From NCBI RefSeq assembly GCF_000717275.1, contig NZ_JNYV01000010.1, forward strand, positions 62,001 to 126,000: a stretch of DNA of 64,000 nucleotides, read 5' to 3'. This DNA comes from Kitasatospora arboriphila (GTDB lineage Bacteria > Actinomycetota > Actinomycetes > Mycobacteriales > Mycobacteriaceae). The translations under genes were made by a program, and so were the position numbers. The notes under the pieces were generated by a model. That model was not told where the DNA came from. It did not search any database and saw only the letters and a program-made list of their open reading frames with translations. How positions within the stretch are numbered: the first letter of the stretch is position 1; the number at the start of each line of letters is the position of its first letter. Shown here one piece after another: positions 43,685 through 52,726 of the stretch.

Positions 43685-44101
43685 ATGACCACCACTCCCA
43701 GCGTGTTGTTCGTCTGTGTCCACAACGCCGGCCGCTCGCAGATGGCCGCCGGTTTCCTGTCCCACCTGGCTGGCGATGCGATCGAGGTCCGCTCCGCGGG
43801 CAGCGCCCCCGCCGACACCATCAACCCGGCCGCTGTCGAGGCGATGGCCGAGGTGGGTATCGACATCACCGCCCAAACACCGAAGATCCTCACCACCGAC
43901 GCGGTGCAGGCCTCTGATGTAGTGATCACCATGGGATGCGGGGACAGCTGCCCAATCTTCCCCGGCAAAAGCTACCGGGACTGGGTCCTCGACGACCCCG
44001 CCGGTCAAGGCGTGGAAGCGGTTCGGCCGATTCGCGACGAAATCAAAGTCCGCGTGCAAGCGCTCGTCGACGAACTCACCTCCGCGTCCGCCGCCCACTG
44101 A
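43685..44101 (+). CDS. arsC: Arsenate reductase, single-domain
   Basis: A 138-residue low-molecular-weight phosphatase-type ArsC: CVHNAGRSQMAAGFL P-loop, MGCGDSCPIFPGKSY with further cysteines, and DDPAGQGVEAVRPIRDEI near the end holding the Asp general acid. It lacks the helical extension of the preceding gene. ATG follows GAAAGG. The two enzymes probably share the job with different reductants. Confidence 0.92.
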   Translation: MTTTPSVLFVCVHNAGRSQMAAGFLSHLAGDAIEVRSAGSAPADTINPAAVEAMAEVGIDITAQTPKILTTDAVQASDVVITMGCGDSCPIFPGKSYRDWVLDDPAGQGVEAVRPIRDEIKVRVQALVDELTSASAAH

Positions 44102-44128
44102 TCTGCTCGTTGTTAGACCAGGAGAGCT

Positions 44129-45112
44129 ATGACCGACACCGTGCACGAACTGATCATCGTGGGTTCTGGGCCCGCCGGCTACACCGCCGGTATCTACGCC
44201 GCCCGCGCCGAACTGGCACCGCTGCTGTTCGAGGGCAGCCAGTTCGGCGGCGCTTTGATGACCACCACCGAGGTAGAGAACTTCCCCGGGTTCCGCAGTG
44301 GCATCACGGGCCCGGAGTTGATGGATGAGATGCGCGAGCAGGCAACACGTTTCGGTGCCGACATCCGCACCGAAGACGTCGACCAGCTCGAGCTCGCTGG
44401 GCCGATCAAAACAGTGCACGTCGGCGGGATGGCCTACCACGCTCATGCGGTGATCCTGGCGATGGGCGCCGCAGCGCGCTACCTGAACATTCCTGGGGAA
44501 CAGGAACTCCTCGGCCGTGGGGTGAGCGCGTGTGCGACCTGTGATGGGTTCTTCTTCCGGGACCAGGACATCGTGGTCGTCGGCGGCGGTGATTCGGCGA
44601 TGGAAGAGGCCACTTTCTTGACCCGGTTCGCCCGCAGCGTCACTCTGGTCCACCGCCGTACCGAGTTCCGGGCGTCGCGGATCATGCTCGAACGCGCCAG
44701 AGCCAACCCCAAGATCCGGTTTGTCACCAACGCCGCACCCATCGAGGTCCTCGGCGAGGGCAGTGTCACCGGACTCGTTGTCCGCGACACCATCACCGGT
44801 GAACACACCACCCTCGCGGCGACCGGGATGTTCGTGGCCATCGGGCACGACCCGCGCAGCGCCCTGGTCACCGGACAGGTTGACCTCGATGACGCCGGCT
44901 ACGTGAAAGTGCAGTCCCCCACCACCGCCACCTCGAGCGATGGGGTGTTCGCCGCCGGCGATCTGGTCGATCACACCTACCGGCAAGCAATCACCGCCGC
45001 CGGGACCGGTTGTGCGGCAGCCATCGACGCCGAACGCTGGCTCGCCGACCGCGGCGACATCACCACCAACACCCTCGCTGCTGCCGACCAGCCCGTCGCC
45101 ACCACCGCCTGA
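44129..45112 (+). CDS. trxB: Thioredoxin reductase-like flavoprotein
   Basis: A 327-residue FAD/NADPH enzyme: [13 protein letters not shown] motif, redox CATCDG at about 134-139, [17 protein letters not shown] motif, and [16 protein letters not shown] at the end. It should reduce a thioredoxin that recycles an ArsC or CadI-linked protein. No thioredoxin gene accompanies it. ATG follows GGAGAG. Confidence 0.92.
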   Translation: MTDTVHELIIVGSGPAGYTAGIYAARAELAPLLFEGSQFGGALMTTTEVENFPGFRSGITGPELMDEMREQATRFGADIRTEDVDQLELAGPIKTVHVGGMAYHAHAVILAMGAAARYLNIPGEQELLGRGVSACATCDGFFFRDQDIVVVGGGDSAMEEATFLTRFARSVTLVHRRTEFRASRIMLERARANPKIRFVTNAAPIEVLGEGSVTGLVVRDTITGEHTTLAATGMFVAIGHDPRSALVTGQVDLDDAGYVKVQSPTTATSSDGVFAAGDLVDHTYRQAITAAGTGCAAAIDAERWLADRGDITTNTLAAADQPVATTA

Positions 45113-45137
45113 TCAACCTGTAGAAAGCGTGCACTAC

Positions 45138-45551
45138 ATGACAATTGAGATCTTCGAACCGGCACTGTGCTGTGCCACCGGTGTGTGCGGCGACGACGTC
45201 GATCAAGCCCTGATCACCTTCACCGCCGACCTGGACTGGCTCCGCACCCAGGGCGCCGACATCGCCCGATTCAATCTGGCCAGCGAACCCATGGCCTTCG
45301 CCGAACGCGAACCGGTCACCGCATTTTTGCAGTTGTCCGGATCCCAAGGCCTGCCGCTGGTGCTGGTGGACGGTGTCACCGCGATGACCGGCCGCTACCC
45401 CACCCGCGATCAGCTGGCCTCCTGGGCCGGGCTCACCGCCCCTGTCGACACTCCCGCGACCGCACCGGCCGCAGGTGCCGGACTGCTCACCCTCACCGAC
45501 ACCAGCGGAGGCTGCGCTCCCGGCGCCGCCGCTGCGAGCGGTTGCTGCTGA
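45138..45551 (+). CDS. arsD: ArsD arsenic metallochaperone
   Basis: A 137-residue ArsD: N-terminal IFEPALCCATGVCG with the three As(III)-binding cysteines (11, 12, 17) and a C-terminal GGCAPG and GCC. It passes As(III) to ArsA. ATG at 45138 follows AGAAAG; the longer upstream frame is a shadow of trxB. Confidence 0.93.
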   Translation: MTIEIFEPALCCATGVCGDDVDQALITFTADLDWLRTQGADIARFNLASEPMAFAEREPVTAFLQLSGSQGLPLVLVDGVTAMTGRYPTRDQLASWAGLTAPVDTPATAPAAGAGLLTLTDTSGGCAPGAAAASGCC

Positions 45552-45553
45552 CC

Positions 45554-47347
45554 GTGCCTTCCCCCACATTCCTCGACCAGGCACCCCGCTTTCTGTTCTT
45601 CACGGGCAAAGGCGGTGTCGGGAAAACCTCCATCGCGTGCGCTTCGGCGATCACCCTGGCCGCCGCCGGCCAGAATGTGTTGCTCGTGAGCACCGATCCG
45701 GCCTCCAACGTCGGCCAGGTGTTCGGACTCACGATCGGCAACACCATCACCACAATCCCTGCCGTGCCGGGCCTTTCGGCGCTGGAAATCGATCCCGAAC
45801 AAGCTGCCGCCGCCTACCGAGAACGCATCATCGGACCAGTCCGCGGCCTGCTCCCCGAGGCCGACCTCGCCACCATCACCGAACAGCTCTCCGGTTCGTG
45901 CACCACTGAAATCGCCTCGTTCAATGAGTTCACCACCCTGCTCACCGACGACGACAACACCTTGGCCGGGTTCGACCACGTGCTGTTCGACACCGCACCC
46001 ACCGGACACACCATCCGCCTGCTGCAACTACCCGGATCATGGACCGACTTCCTCACCGCCGGCAAAGGTAACCCCTCCTGCCTGGGACCACTGTCCGGGC
46101 TGGACAAACAACGCGCCATGTACGCAGGTGCGGTCGCCGCGTTGGCGGACCCGGCCCGCACCCGCCTCGTCCTCGTTGCCCGCGCCCAGCACTCCACTCT
46201 GGCCGAGATCGCCCGCACTCACACCGAACTCGCGGCCATCGGACTGACCACCCAACACGTCGTCATCAACGGCGTCCTGCCACGCCCGGACACCGATGAC
46301 CCACTCGCACAAGCCATCTACGACCGAGACCAACAAGCCATCGCCGATCTGCCCCGTGAGCTCCGGGCATTGCCGGTCGACCATATCGACCTCAAACCCA
46401 CCAACATCGTCGGCCTCGACGCGCTGGCAAGTCTGCTTGCTCCGACCGCCACTGATCGCCACATCGGTACAGAACCGGAAATCACTGCCGGCATCGATGA
46501 TGCCCCGCTAGCAGCGCTGATCGACGACCTCGAACCCCAGGGCCACGGGCTCATTATGTGCATGGGCAAAGGTGGTGTCGGCAAAACCACGATCGCCGCA
46601 GCGGTCGCAGTCGCTCTGGCCGGCCGCGGCCACCAGGTGCACCTGACGACCACCGACCCCGCCGCCCACCTCACCGACACCCTCACCGAGGATCTCGACA
46701 ACCTGACCGTCTCACGCATCGATCCCGCCGAGGCGACCGAGCAGTACCGCCAGCGGGTGCTGGCCACCAAAGGCGCCCACCTCGACGAGCAGGGCCGCGC
46801 CACCTTGGCCGAGGATCTGCGGTCACCGTGCACCGAGGAAGTCGCTGTCTTTCAAGCCTTCTCCCGGGTCATCAACCAATCGCGACGCACCTTCGTGGTC
46901 GTCGATACCGCACCCACCGGGCACACCCTGCTGCTGCTCGATGCGACCGGCTCCTACCACCGTGAGATCACCCGGCAGATGGGTGAGAACGCCTCGTTCA
47001 CCACCCCGATGATGCGGTTACAGAGTCCCGACAACACCAAAGTACTAGTCGTGACGCTCCCCGAGACCACCCCGCGCCTGGAAGCCGAAGGCCTGCAGCA
47101 GGACCTGCAACGCGCCGGCATCACCCCATGGGCCTGGGTCATCAACAACTCATTGGCCGCCGCACACCCCACCTCACCGCTCCTAGCCCGCAGGGCAGAC
47201 GCCGAACTCGACGAAATTACGGCCATCACCGACGCCCACCACCGTGTTGCCGTGATCCCCATGCTGCCCACCGAACCCGTCGGCGTCAGCGCCCTACAGG
47301 CCCTAGCAGCATCGACGGCGCGCACTCCAACACCAATTCGCTACTGA
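45554..47347 (+). CDS. arsA: ArsA arsenite-activated ATPase, tandem
   Basis: A 597-residue protein made of two homologous halves, each with GKGGVGKT (near residues 17 and 337) and DTAPTGHT switch motifs. It energises arsenite export with Acr3 and takes As(III) from ArsD. Cys in SGSCTTEIA and SPCTEEVA matches the ArsA metal site. GTG at 45554, 2 bp after the arsD stop; the much longer frame upstream only reads arsD out of frame. Confidence 0.93.
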   Translation: MPSPTFLDQAPRFLFFTGKGGVGKTSIACASAITLAAAGQNVLLVSTDPASNVGQVFGLTIGNTITTIPAVPGLSALEIDPEQAAAAYRERIIGPVRGLLPEADLATITEQLSGSCTTEIASFNEFTTLLTDDDNTLAGFDHVLFDTAPTGHTIRLLQLPGSWTDFLTAGKGNPSCLGPLSGLDKQRAMYAGAVAALADPARTRLVLVARAQHSTLAEIARTHTELAAIGLTTQHVVINGVLPRPDTDDPLAQAIYDRDQQAIADLPRELRALPVDHIDLKPTNIVGLDALASLLAPTATDRHIGTEPEITAGIDDAPLAALIDDLEPQGHGLIMCMGKGGVGKTTIAAAVAVALAGRGHQVHLTTTDPAAHLTDTLTEDLDNLTVSRIDPAEATEQYRQRVLATKGAHLDEQGRATLAEDLRSPCTEEVAVFQAFSRVINQSRRTFVVVDTAPTGHTLLLLDATGSYHREITRQMGENASFTTPMMRLQSPDNTKVLVVTLPETTPRLEAEGLQQDLQRAGITPWAWVINNSLAAAHPTSPLLARRADAELDEITAITDAHHRVAVIPMLPTEPVGVSALQALAASTARTPTPIRY

Positions 47348-47394
47348 CCACCAGACCCAAGCGCTCCACCGAACGAAAAGGATTGCCTGCCATC

Positions 47395-47805
47395 ATGAGT
47401 TCGACTCCTCGTGTTCTGTTTGTCTGCGTCAAGAACGGCGGCAAGTCGCAAATGGCGGCCGGCCTGATGAGCAAGGTCGCCGGCAACTCGGTCGACGTCT
47501 ATTCCGCGGGCACCGCTCCCGGGTCGGCCATCAACGCACTCTCGGCCCAATCGCTCCTCGAAGTCGGTGTAGACATCTCCGCCAACACACCCCGCGCCAT
47601 CGATGATGATCTGCTGGCACACATGGATGTCGTGGTCACTCTCGGCCGCGAAGCCAAACCCCCCGTCGTCGCCGGACCCCGCTACGAAAATTGGGACACC
47701 GACGAACCCTCCGAACGCGGCATCGACGGAATCGAACGGATGCGCCTGGTCCGCGATGACATCGCTGCACGAGTCGCCGACCTACACACCCGCCTCACCA
47801 CCTGA
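47395..47805 (+). CDS. ArsC-like low-molecular-weight phosphatase, variant
   Basis: A 136-residue protein with P-loop CVKNGGKSQMAAGLM and a DTDEPSERG Asp region. Unlike the two arsC genes upstream, its second motif reads VVVTLGREAK, without the MGCGDxC cysteines, so it cannot use the usual internal disulfide relay. It may rely on mycothiol for reduction or act on another substrate. Last gene of the ars operon. Confidence 0.8.
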   Translation: MSSTPRVLFVCVKNGGKSQMAAGLMSKVAGNSVDVYSAGTAPGSAINALSAQSLLEVGVDISANTPRAIDDDLLAHMDVVVTLGREAKPPVVAGPRYENWDTDEPSERGIDGIERMRLVRDDIAARVADLHTRLTT

Positions 47806-47888
47806 CTTCCAGACCCAGGCTGAGCACGAGTGGCGGGCAACCACACCGGTGCCCGCCACAGGTTGGTTGAACGCCAGCTGACAGTGCT

Positions 47889-48374
47889 CTAGTTGGAGGC
47901 GGCGCTGACCTGCGCAGTCTGGGAGGTACCGCAGCACGTAGACGGCGACTCGTCGCCGTCTACCTGAGTATTGTTGTCGGCCAGCAACTGTGGGCTGGTG
48001 CCGAAGGTCTCCGAGTCGGCTAGGACGGTGTAGACCTCCCACTTCTCTCCTGCCGGGCCGGTCACCCACACCTTGTCTTGGGTGGCGAAGCAACAGGTCG
48101 CGTTGATCTCTTCCTCGGTGAACAAACCCTCGCCACTCAGGCGCGCGATTTCGGCGTGCACCTTGTCGCTCGACTCCACCTCCACACCGAGATGGTTGAT
48201 CGTTCCACCCTTACCGGGGTTCTCCAACAGCACCAGCTTCAGCGGCGGCTCGGTCACCGCGAAGTTCGCATAGCCCGGCTTACGTTTGGCCGGAGCAACA
48301 TTGAACAGCTTCGAGTAAAACTCGACCGCTTGCTCCAGATCGTCGACGTTGAGTGCCAACTGCATACGGGACAT
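47889..48374 (-). CDS. ArsI/CadI-family metalloenzyme
   Basis: A 161-residue vicinal-oxygen-chelate protein: QLALNVDDLEQAVEFYSKLF, NHLGVEV (metal His) and CCFATQDKVWV, a pair of vicinal cysteines, plus a C-terminal STCCG. ArsI proteins cleave the C-As bond of trivalent methylarsenicals; CadI is the cadmium-induced mycobacterial member. ATG at 48374 follows GGAGGAAG. It is divergent from the second arsR, which should control it. Confidence 0.9.
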   Translation of the reverse strand: MSRMQLALNVDDLEQAVEFYSKLFNVAPAKRKPGYANFAVTEPPLKLVLLENPGKGGTINHLGVEVESSDKVHAEIARLSGEGLFTEEEINATCCFATQDKVWVTGPAGEKWEVYTVLADSETFGTSPQLLADNNTQVDGDESPSTCCGTSQTAQVSAASN

Positions 48375-48437
48375 AACTTCCTCCACCTGTGAGACATACA
48401 TCAAACTACCGTCGGGACCAAGAGTGCCGACCTCTTC

Positions 48438-48447
48438 GACATATGTC
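48438..48447. promoter_or_regulatory. Likely ArsR-family operator of cadI-arsR pair
   Basis: GACATATGTC, a perfect 10-bp palindrome within TTCGACATATGTCAATAG, between the divergent cadI-like and arsR genes. Confidence 0.5.
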
Positions 48448-48470
48448 AATAGCGTGGGTAGGATTGAGTT

Positions 48471-48830
48471 ATGCCCAAGACACTGCCGGTGATCGACATG
48501 ACCGCGCCCATCTGCTGTGCCCCAGTCTCGGCATCACCGATGGATGATGCCGCAGCCCTGGAAGTGGCGTTACGGCTCAAAGCCCTTGCCGATCCAGTGC
48601 GGATCAAACTGATGTCGATCCTGCTCACCGACGCCGCAGGAGAAGTGTGCACCTGCGACCTAGCGGTCGCCGTCGGCCTGTCCGAACCGACGGTCAGCCA
48701 CCACCTCGGCCAACTCAAAAAAGCCGGCATGGTCCACCCCGAACGCCGAGGCATGAACGTCTACTACAGCGCCCACACCGACGCTCTGCAAGCACTTCGC
48801 CAGGTCCTCGACCCCTCATGCTGCCACTAG
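48471..48830 (+). CDS. ArsR/CmtR-family metal repressor (second)
   Basis: A 119-residue winged-helix repressor with EVCTCDLAVAVGLSEPT and SEPTVSHHLGQLKKAG. The CTC pair, an N-terminal CC (APICCAP) and a C-terminal CC (DPSCCH) are possible As(III) or Cd(II) ligands. It is divergent from the cadI-like gene, which it probably controls. Confidence 0.9.
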   Translation: MPKTLPVIDMTAPICCAPVSASPMDDAAALEVALRLKALADPVRIKLMSILLTDAAGEVCTCDLAVAVGLSEPTVSHHLGQLKKAGMVHPERRGMNVYYSAHTDALQALRQVLDPSCCH

Positions 48831-49091
48831 CGCAGATGCCAACCAAACTGTTCGTACCAACAGAATTCGAACGCTTCATCGCTTGACAGACACAGAGGCA
48901 CCCAGGCTTTTCACACCTCATCGGCCCGCGCCTCCTGAGATAGTATCGAACCTATGTTCGACATGCGGGGGATGGCCCCCACCGTGCGAGTCTTCACTCC
49001 GCCGCGGCCCGTCATAGTCGACATGTTGTAGACGGGGTTTGTTCTATCCAGTGTCCAGCTGCCGATCTGATCGTGATCTACCATCGGGTGA
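48831..49091. other. Intergenic stretch with orphan SOS box
   Basis: No complete gene. It holds the LexA-type box at 48946-48961 and a 25-codon frame beginning MFDMRGMAPTVRVFTPP from the ATG at 48954 that ends at TAG 49031. Confidence 0.4.
48946..48961. promoter_or_regulatory. Mycobacterial-type LexA (SOS) box
   Basis: TCGAAC-CTAT-GTTCGA, a perfect match to the mycobacterial SOS pattern TCGAAC-N4-GTTCGA. It covers an ATG (48954) and follows TAGTAT, a possible -10. No SOS gene follows, so it looks like the surviving 5' end of a lost one. Confidence 0.75.
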
Positions 49092-49106
49092 TACCTCCCA
49101 GGGGTA
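49092..49106. promoter_or_regulatory. CsoR-type operator, unit 1 of island B
   Basis: TACCTCCCAGGGGTA, identical to 27020-27034, here 36 bp upstream of the DUF6153 start. It marks the left limit of island B homology. Confidence 0.75.
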
Positions 49107-49142
49107 AAGAGCTAGCGAGACAAAGAACGGACGGGGGTGCAT

Positions 49143-49640
49143 ATGCCAGTGTTGCCGCGCCTTGACGGCGGGTCCATCGCCGGGTTTTCTGCGCGCCCCC
49201 GCCAGGGCGGGTGGCTGACCGCGGCGGTGATGACGTGCGCCGCGTTCGGGGTGCTGCTGGGTGTGTTGCTGATGCATTCGGTACCGATGGTGCATCCCCC
49301 CAGCGGACATAGTGCCGCTGGTCCCACGGCGGTCTCCGCTTTACACCCCGACGTCGGTCACCACGCCGAGACCAACGAGCTGGCCGCCGCGGTGATGGCC
49401 GGGTCGGGTGTTGTGCTCGAGATGGGGTGCAGTGACGGCTGTTCGCCGCATGTTGGGATGGCGATGTGCATGGCCGTCATCACGATCGCGACCGCGTTGA
49501 TTGTGGTGCGCCGTCTTCTGGATCTACGAGAAAATGAGAGTTGCTCGGCCGCGTGGGCGCTGGTGATGGGCGGGTATGCCTCGCGTGCGCCGCCGTGGGC
49601 GGCGCCATCTTTGGAGAAATTGTCGGTGTTGCGGATCTGA
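49143..49640 (+). CDS. DUF6153 Cys/His/Met-rich membrane protein (island B)
   Basis: A 165-residue counterpart of the protein at 27079: two helices, LLMHSVPMVHPP, and the Met/Cys patch VLEMGCSDGCSPH with GMAMCMAV. The tail PSLEKLSVLRI is unchanged while much of the region between has diverged. ATG at 49143 is preferred to GTG at 49137. First gene of unit 1. Confidence 0.8.
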   Translation: MPVLPRLDGGSIAGFSARPRQGGWLTAAVMTCAAFGVLLGVLLMHSVPMVHPPSGHSAAGPTAVSALHPDVGHHAETNELAAAVMAGSGVVLEMGCSDGCSPHVGMAMCMAVITIATALIVVRRLLDLRENESCSAAWALVMGGYASRAPPWAAPSLEKLSVLRI

Positions 49641-49645
49641 CAGAC

Positions 49646-49672
49646 GAGGTGCCAACGGCACGTTCGTTTGAC
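49646..49672 (+). terminator. Hairpin after DUF6153 gene (island B)
   Basis: GGTGCC and GGCAC with flanking ACGA/TCGT pairing, at the same place as 27577-27600 in island A but imperfect. Probably attenuates or protects the transcript. Confidence 0.4.
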
Positions 49673-49746
49673 ACTCGCACGTGCCTACCTCGGCGCGTCG
49701 CGACTCTAGATTCCGCTCTGCCACTTTTGTTTTCAAGGAGACGATG

Positions 49747-50406
49747 ATGTTTTCGACCCGTACCACCCGACTCAAAGTTGTTGCATCCGCCGCCGGCGTC
49801 GCCGCGGCCGTGGTGCTAGCCGGCTGCAGCGACGACGGCGGCCACGATATGGATTCGATGGGCGGCGACTCGATGTCGTCGACGGCATCGGCCAGTGCCG
49901 CACCGTCGCCGTCGGCCGAGGCCGCCGCACAGTTCAACGATGCCGATGTGATGTTCGCGCAGATGATGTATCCCCATCACGCTCAGGCTGTGGAGATGGC
50001 CGATCTGGTGCAAGGGCGCACCACCAACCCGCAGATCATCGAGCTGGCCGCGGCAATCAAGTCCGCCCAGGGCCCGGAGATGACGCAGCTGCAGCAGTGG
50101 CTGGCGCAGTGGGGCAAACCCGCCCCGACCACCGGCGCCGACATGGGCGGTATGGACCACGGCGGCAGCGGCGGTATGAGCGGGATGATGTCTGAGCAGG
50201 ACATGACCGATCTGGCCGCCAAGAACGGCGCTGAGTTCGATCAGGCGTGGCTGACGATGATGATCGAACACCACACCGGTGCCATCGAGATGGCCAACAC
50301 CGAGATCGCGGACGGCTCGAATGAGCAGGCCAAGCAGTTGGCCCGCACCATCGTGCAAACCCAGCAGACTGAGATCGACACCATGAAGGCGCTGCAAACG
50401 CAGTAG
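49747..50406 (+). CDS. DUF305 lipoprotein, copper-responsive (island B)
   Basis: A 219-residue lipoprotein (VLAGC) with the same MMYPHHAQAVEMA and MMIEHHTGAIEMA half-motifs and Met/His-rich middle (GGMDHGGSGGMSGMM) as the gene at 27680. ATG at 49747 was chosen over 49744 because its 6-bp distance from AAGGAG matches island A. Confidence 0.88.
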   Translation: MFSTRTTRLKVVASAAGVAAAVVLAGCSDDGGHDMDSMGGDSMSSTASASAAPSPSAEAAAQFNDADVMFAQMMYPHHAQAVEMADLVQGRTTNPQIIELAAAIKSAQGPEMTQLQQWLAQWGKPAPTTGADMGGMDHGGSGGMSGMMSEQDMTDLAAKNGAEFDQAWLTMMIEHHTGAIEMANTEIADGSNEQAKQLARTIVQTQQTEIDTMKALQTQ

Positions 50407-50419
50407 GCCTGGCGCAGCG

Positions 50420-50452
50420 CCCCGGTCTGGCACCGCCGGTGCCAGATCGGGG
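50420..50452 (+). terminator. Strong hairpin between DUF305 and L,D-transpeptidase genes (island B)
   Basis: CCCCGGTCTGGCAC and GTGCCAGATCGGGG pair with one wobble and a 5-nt loop. The sequence is unrelated to the island A hairpin (28361-28389) at the same position. Confidence 0.6.
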
Positions 50453-50564
50453 TCTGGCGTTCCACGTGTCCCCTTTCTTGGCTTCAGCAGCACCGTCCTG
50501 GTCGCTACCAACCCGGGCGCAGCCGTTGCCTGGCTTCCCTTTCTCATCACTTTTCGGAGTTTTC

Positions 50565-51797
50565 ATGCGAACCCCTCCCCGGTGGGGGCTGGCGGTGGTG
50601 GCGCTCTGTGTGGCAGCACTGACCGCCTGCACCTCGTCCCCGTCCACACCATCCTCGAGCACGTCGGCAGCCGCCTCGGCCGACCGGCCGGGCGATGATG
50701 CCCCGCAACTGACCATCACGCCCGGCGACGGCGACGCCACCGTCACCCCCACTGATCGGGTGGAGGTGCAAACCTCTGCGGGCACATTGGAATCGGTGGT
50801 GCTGACCAACGAGACCGGCACCCAGATCGACGGTTTCTACACCCCGGATCGGGTGGACTGGAAGCCAGCTGTGCCACTGGGGTACGGCCGCACCTACACC
50901 CTGACCGCGGCTGCTGTGCACGAGGACCAGCGCACCGAACGCACCATCTCGTTCTCCACGGTCACCCCAGGCACGCAGACCAAACCGACCTTTGTCAGCA
51001 CCGGCGGGAACCTGCTCACCGACGGCGCCACCTACGGAGTCGGGATCGTGGTGGTGGCCCAGTTCGACGAGCCCATCGGCGACCGCGCCGCCGCCGAACG
51101 GTCGCTGGTGGTGCGCACCGACCCCCCGGTGACCGGGTCCTGGAACTGGGTCGACGAGCGAAGCGTGCACTGGCGTCCCCGCGAGTACTACACCCCCGGC
51201 ACCACGGTGTCGGTGAGCGCCAACATCTACGGAGTTCAGTTGGGAGAGAACTTATTCGGTCAAGAGGACGTGAGCACCTCGTTCACCATCGGTGATGCCC
51301 ATGTCTCGATCGCTGACGACACCACCAAACAGGTGTCGGTGTTCAACAACGGTGAGTTGGTACGCACTATGCCCACCTCGATGGGCCGCGGGGGCACCGA
51401 GACCGTCAACGGCCGCACCATCCACTTCTGGACCCAATCGGGCACCTATACCGTGCTCGACAAGGCCAACCCGGTCATCATGGACTCCTCCACCTACGGG
51501 CTACCGGTGAACTCGCGCTTGGGGTATCGCCAATCGATCAACTACGCCACCCGCATCAGCAACGACGGCATCTACTTGCACGAATTGACCGACACCATCG
51601 CCCAGCAAGGCAACACCAACATGTCCGCCGGGTGCTTGAACCTCAACCCCGACAACGCCCGCTGGTTCTACGACTTCTCGGTCCCCGGAGACATCGTGGA
51701 AGTCCGCAACACCGGCGGCCCGCCCCTGGAGCTCTGGCAAAACGGGGACTGGAGCGTGCCCTGGGAACAGTGGCTCGTCGGCAGCGCACTGCAATGA
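50565..51797 (+). CDS. L,D-transpeptidase-like lipoprotein, variant active site (island B)
   Basis: A 410-residue lipoprotein (lipobox ALTAC), two Ig-like domains, YkuD domain with YLHELTD and SAGCLNLNPDNARW. The His-to-Ala change of the [ST]HGC motif and HE for HS are as in the copies at 17200 and 28498. ATG at 50565 follows CGGAG. The catalytic half is nearly identical to copy A, the signal and linker differ. The BNR gene starts in an ATGA overlap. Confidence 0.88.
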   Translation: MRTPPRWGLAVVALCVAALTACTSSPSTPSSSTSAAASADRPGDDAPQLTITPGDGDATVTPTDRVEVQTSAGTLESVVLTNETGTQIDGFYTPDRVDWKPAVPLGYGRTYTLTAAAVHEDQRTERTISFSTVTPGTQTKPTFVSTGGNLLTDGATYGVGIVVVAQFDEPIGDRAAAERSLVVRTDPPVTGSWNWVDERSVHWRPREYYTPGTTVSVSANIYGVQLGENLFGQEDVSTSFTIGDAHVSIADDTTKQVSVFNNGELVRTMPTSMGRGGTETVNGRTIHFWTQSGTYTVLDKANPVIMDSSTYGLPVNSRLGYRQSINYATRISNDGIYLHELTDTIAQQGNTNMSAGCLNLNPDNARWFYDFSVPGDIVEVRNTGGPPLELWQNGDWSVPWEQWLVGSALQ

Positions 51798-52627
51798 GGG
51801 GTCCTCGCACGGTGGCCGCCGCGTGCGGCATCAGTGTGGTGATGCTGGTGCTGCCCGGGTGCACCTCGGCTGATCCTGCTCCCGAGCGGGCCCAGCCCAG
51901 CGCTGAGGTCACCGCGCGCATCGCCCTCTCACCCGGGGTGTCACACCTGCATGGGTTGCAGGTGTCCGCCGACCGAACGTTGTTGGCCGGAACCCACCAC
52001 GGGCTGGTCGCGATCGATCCCTCCGGGGCGACCACCGCGGTGGGCACTTCCGACGATGACCTGATGGGCCTGACCGGAATACCCGGCAGCGATGTGGTCT
52101 TCGCCTCGGGCCATCCCGGTAGGTCCAGCACCGCCCCCAACCCGCTGGGACTGCTGGCCAGTACTGACGGGGGCCGCAGCTGGCAAGACCGCTCCCTGTC
52201 TGGAGAGGTTGACTTTCACGTGCTGGCCGCCGCGGACGGACTGCTGATCGGCTCCGATGGCGGGCCCCTACGGGTCTCCCATGATGGCGGCGAAACATGG
52301 ACTGCTGGAGCACAACTGGTTCCACGCACCCTGGCGATCACCGACGACGGTATCTGGGCGGCCACCGACGAAGGCGCGGTGTGGCACAGCATCGATGACG
52401 GGCGCTCGTTCGCCGAGGTCGCCGCACCCACCATCGGGCTACTCGCCGGGAGCGGCAGCACACTGTGGGCAGTCGATGCCGAGGGGTACTCCTGGCAACG
52501 CTTCGAGGGCCGGGCCTGGCTGCAACATTCCTGGATCGGGGCTCCCGACGCGATCACCGTCGCACCCGACGGCACTGCCTACGCCGCCACCAACGCCGAC
52601 CTGTGGACCCTCACACCTCGCCCTTGA
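51794..52627 (+). CDS. BNR-repeat (F510_1955-like) lipoprotein (island B)
   Basis: A 277-residue lipoprotein (VLPGC) with Asp-box repeats STDGGRSW, SHDGGETW and SIDDGRSF, the counterpart of 29721-30572. It overlaps the L,D-transpeptidase stop by 4 bp. Role unknown; possibly binds or trims envelope glycan. Confidence 0.75.
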   Translation: MRGPRTVAAACGISVVMLVLPGCTSADPAPERAQPSAEVTARIALSPGVSHLHGLQVSADRTLLAGTHHGLVAIDPSGATTAVGTSDDDLMGLTGIPGSDVVFASGHPGRSSTAPNPLGLLASTDGGRSWQDRSLSGEVDFHVLAAADGLLIGSDGGPLRVSHDGGETWTAGAQLVPRTLAITDDGIWAATDEGAVWHSIDDGRSFAEVAAPTIGLLAGSGSTLWAVDAEGYSWQRFEGRAWLQHSWIGAPDAITVAPDGTAYAATNADLWTLTPRP

Positions 52628-52644
52628 ATACCCTAGGGGGGTAT
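52628..52644. promoter_or_regulatory. CsoR-type operator, unit 2 of island B
   Basis: ATACCCTAGGGGGGTAT, identical to 30573-30589, immediately after the BNR stop and upstream of copZ. Confidence 0.8.
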
Positions 52645-52726
52645 GGTAGACCGTAGGTAGGCCTTGATGAGGTCTCCGTGCGTCACCACCTGCACGGCAC
52701 TGCAGTTACAAGAGCAAGGGGTTGTC

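Noticed and set aside
45167..47347. A 726-residue version of ArsA
   Set aside because: The upstream part is arsD out of frame; GTG at 45554 just after the arsD stop gives the usual tandem ArsA.
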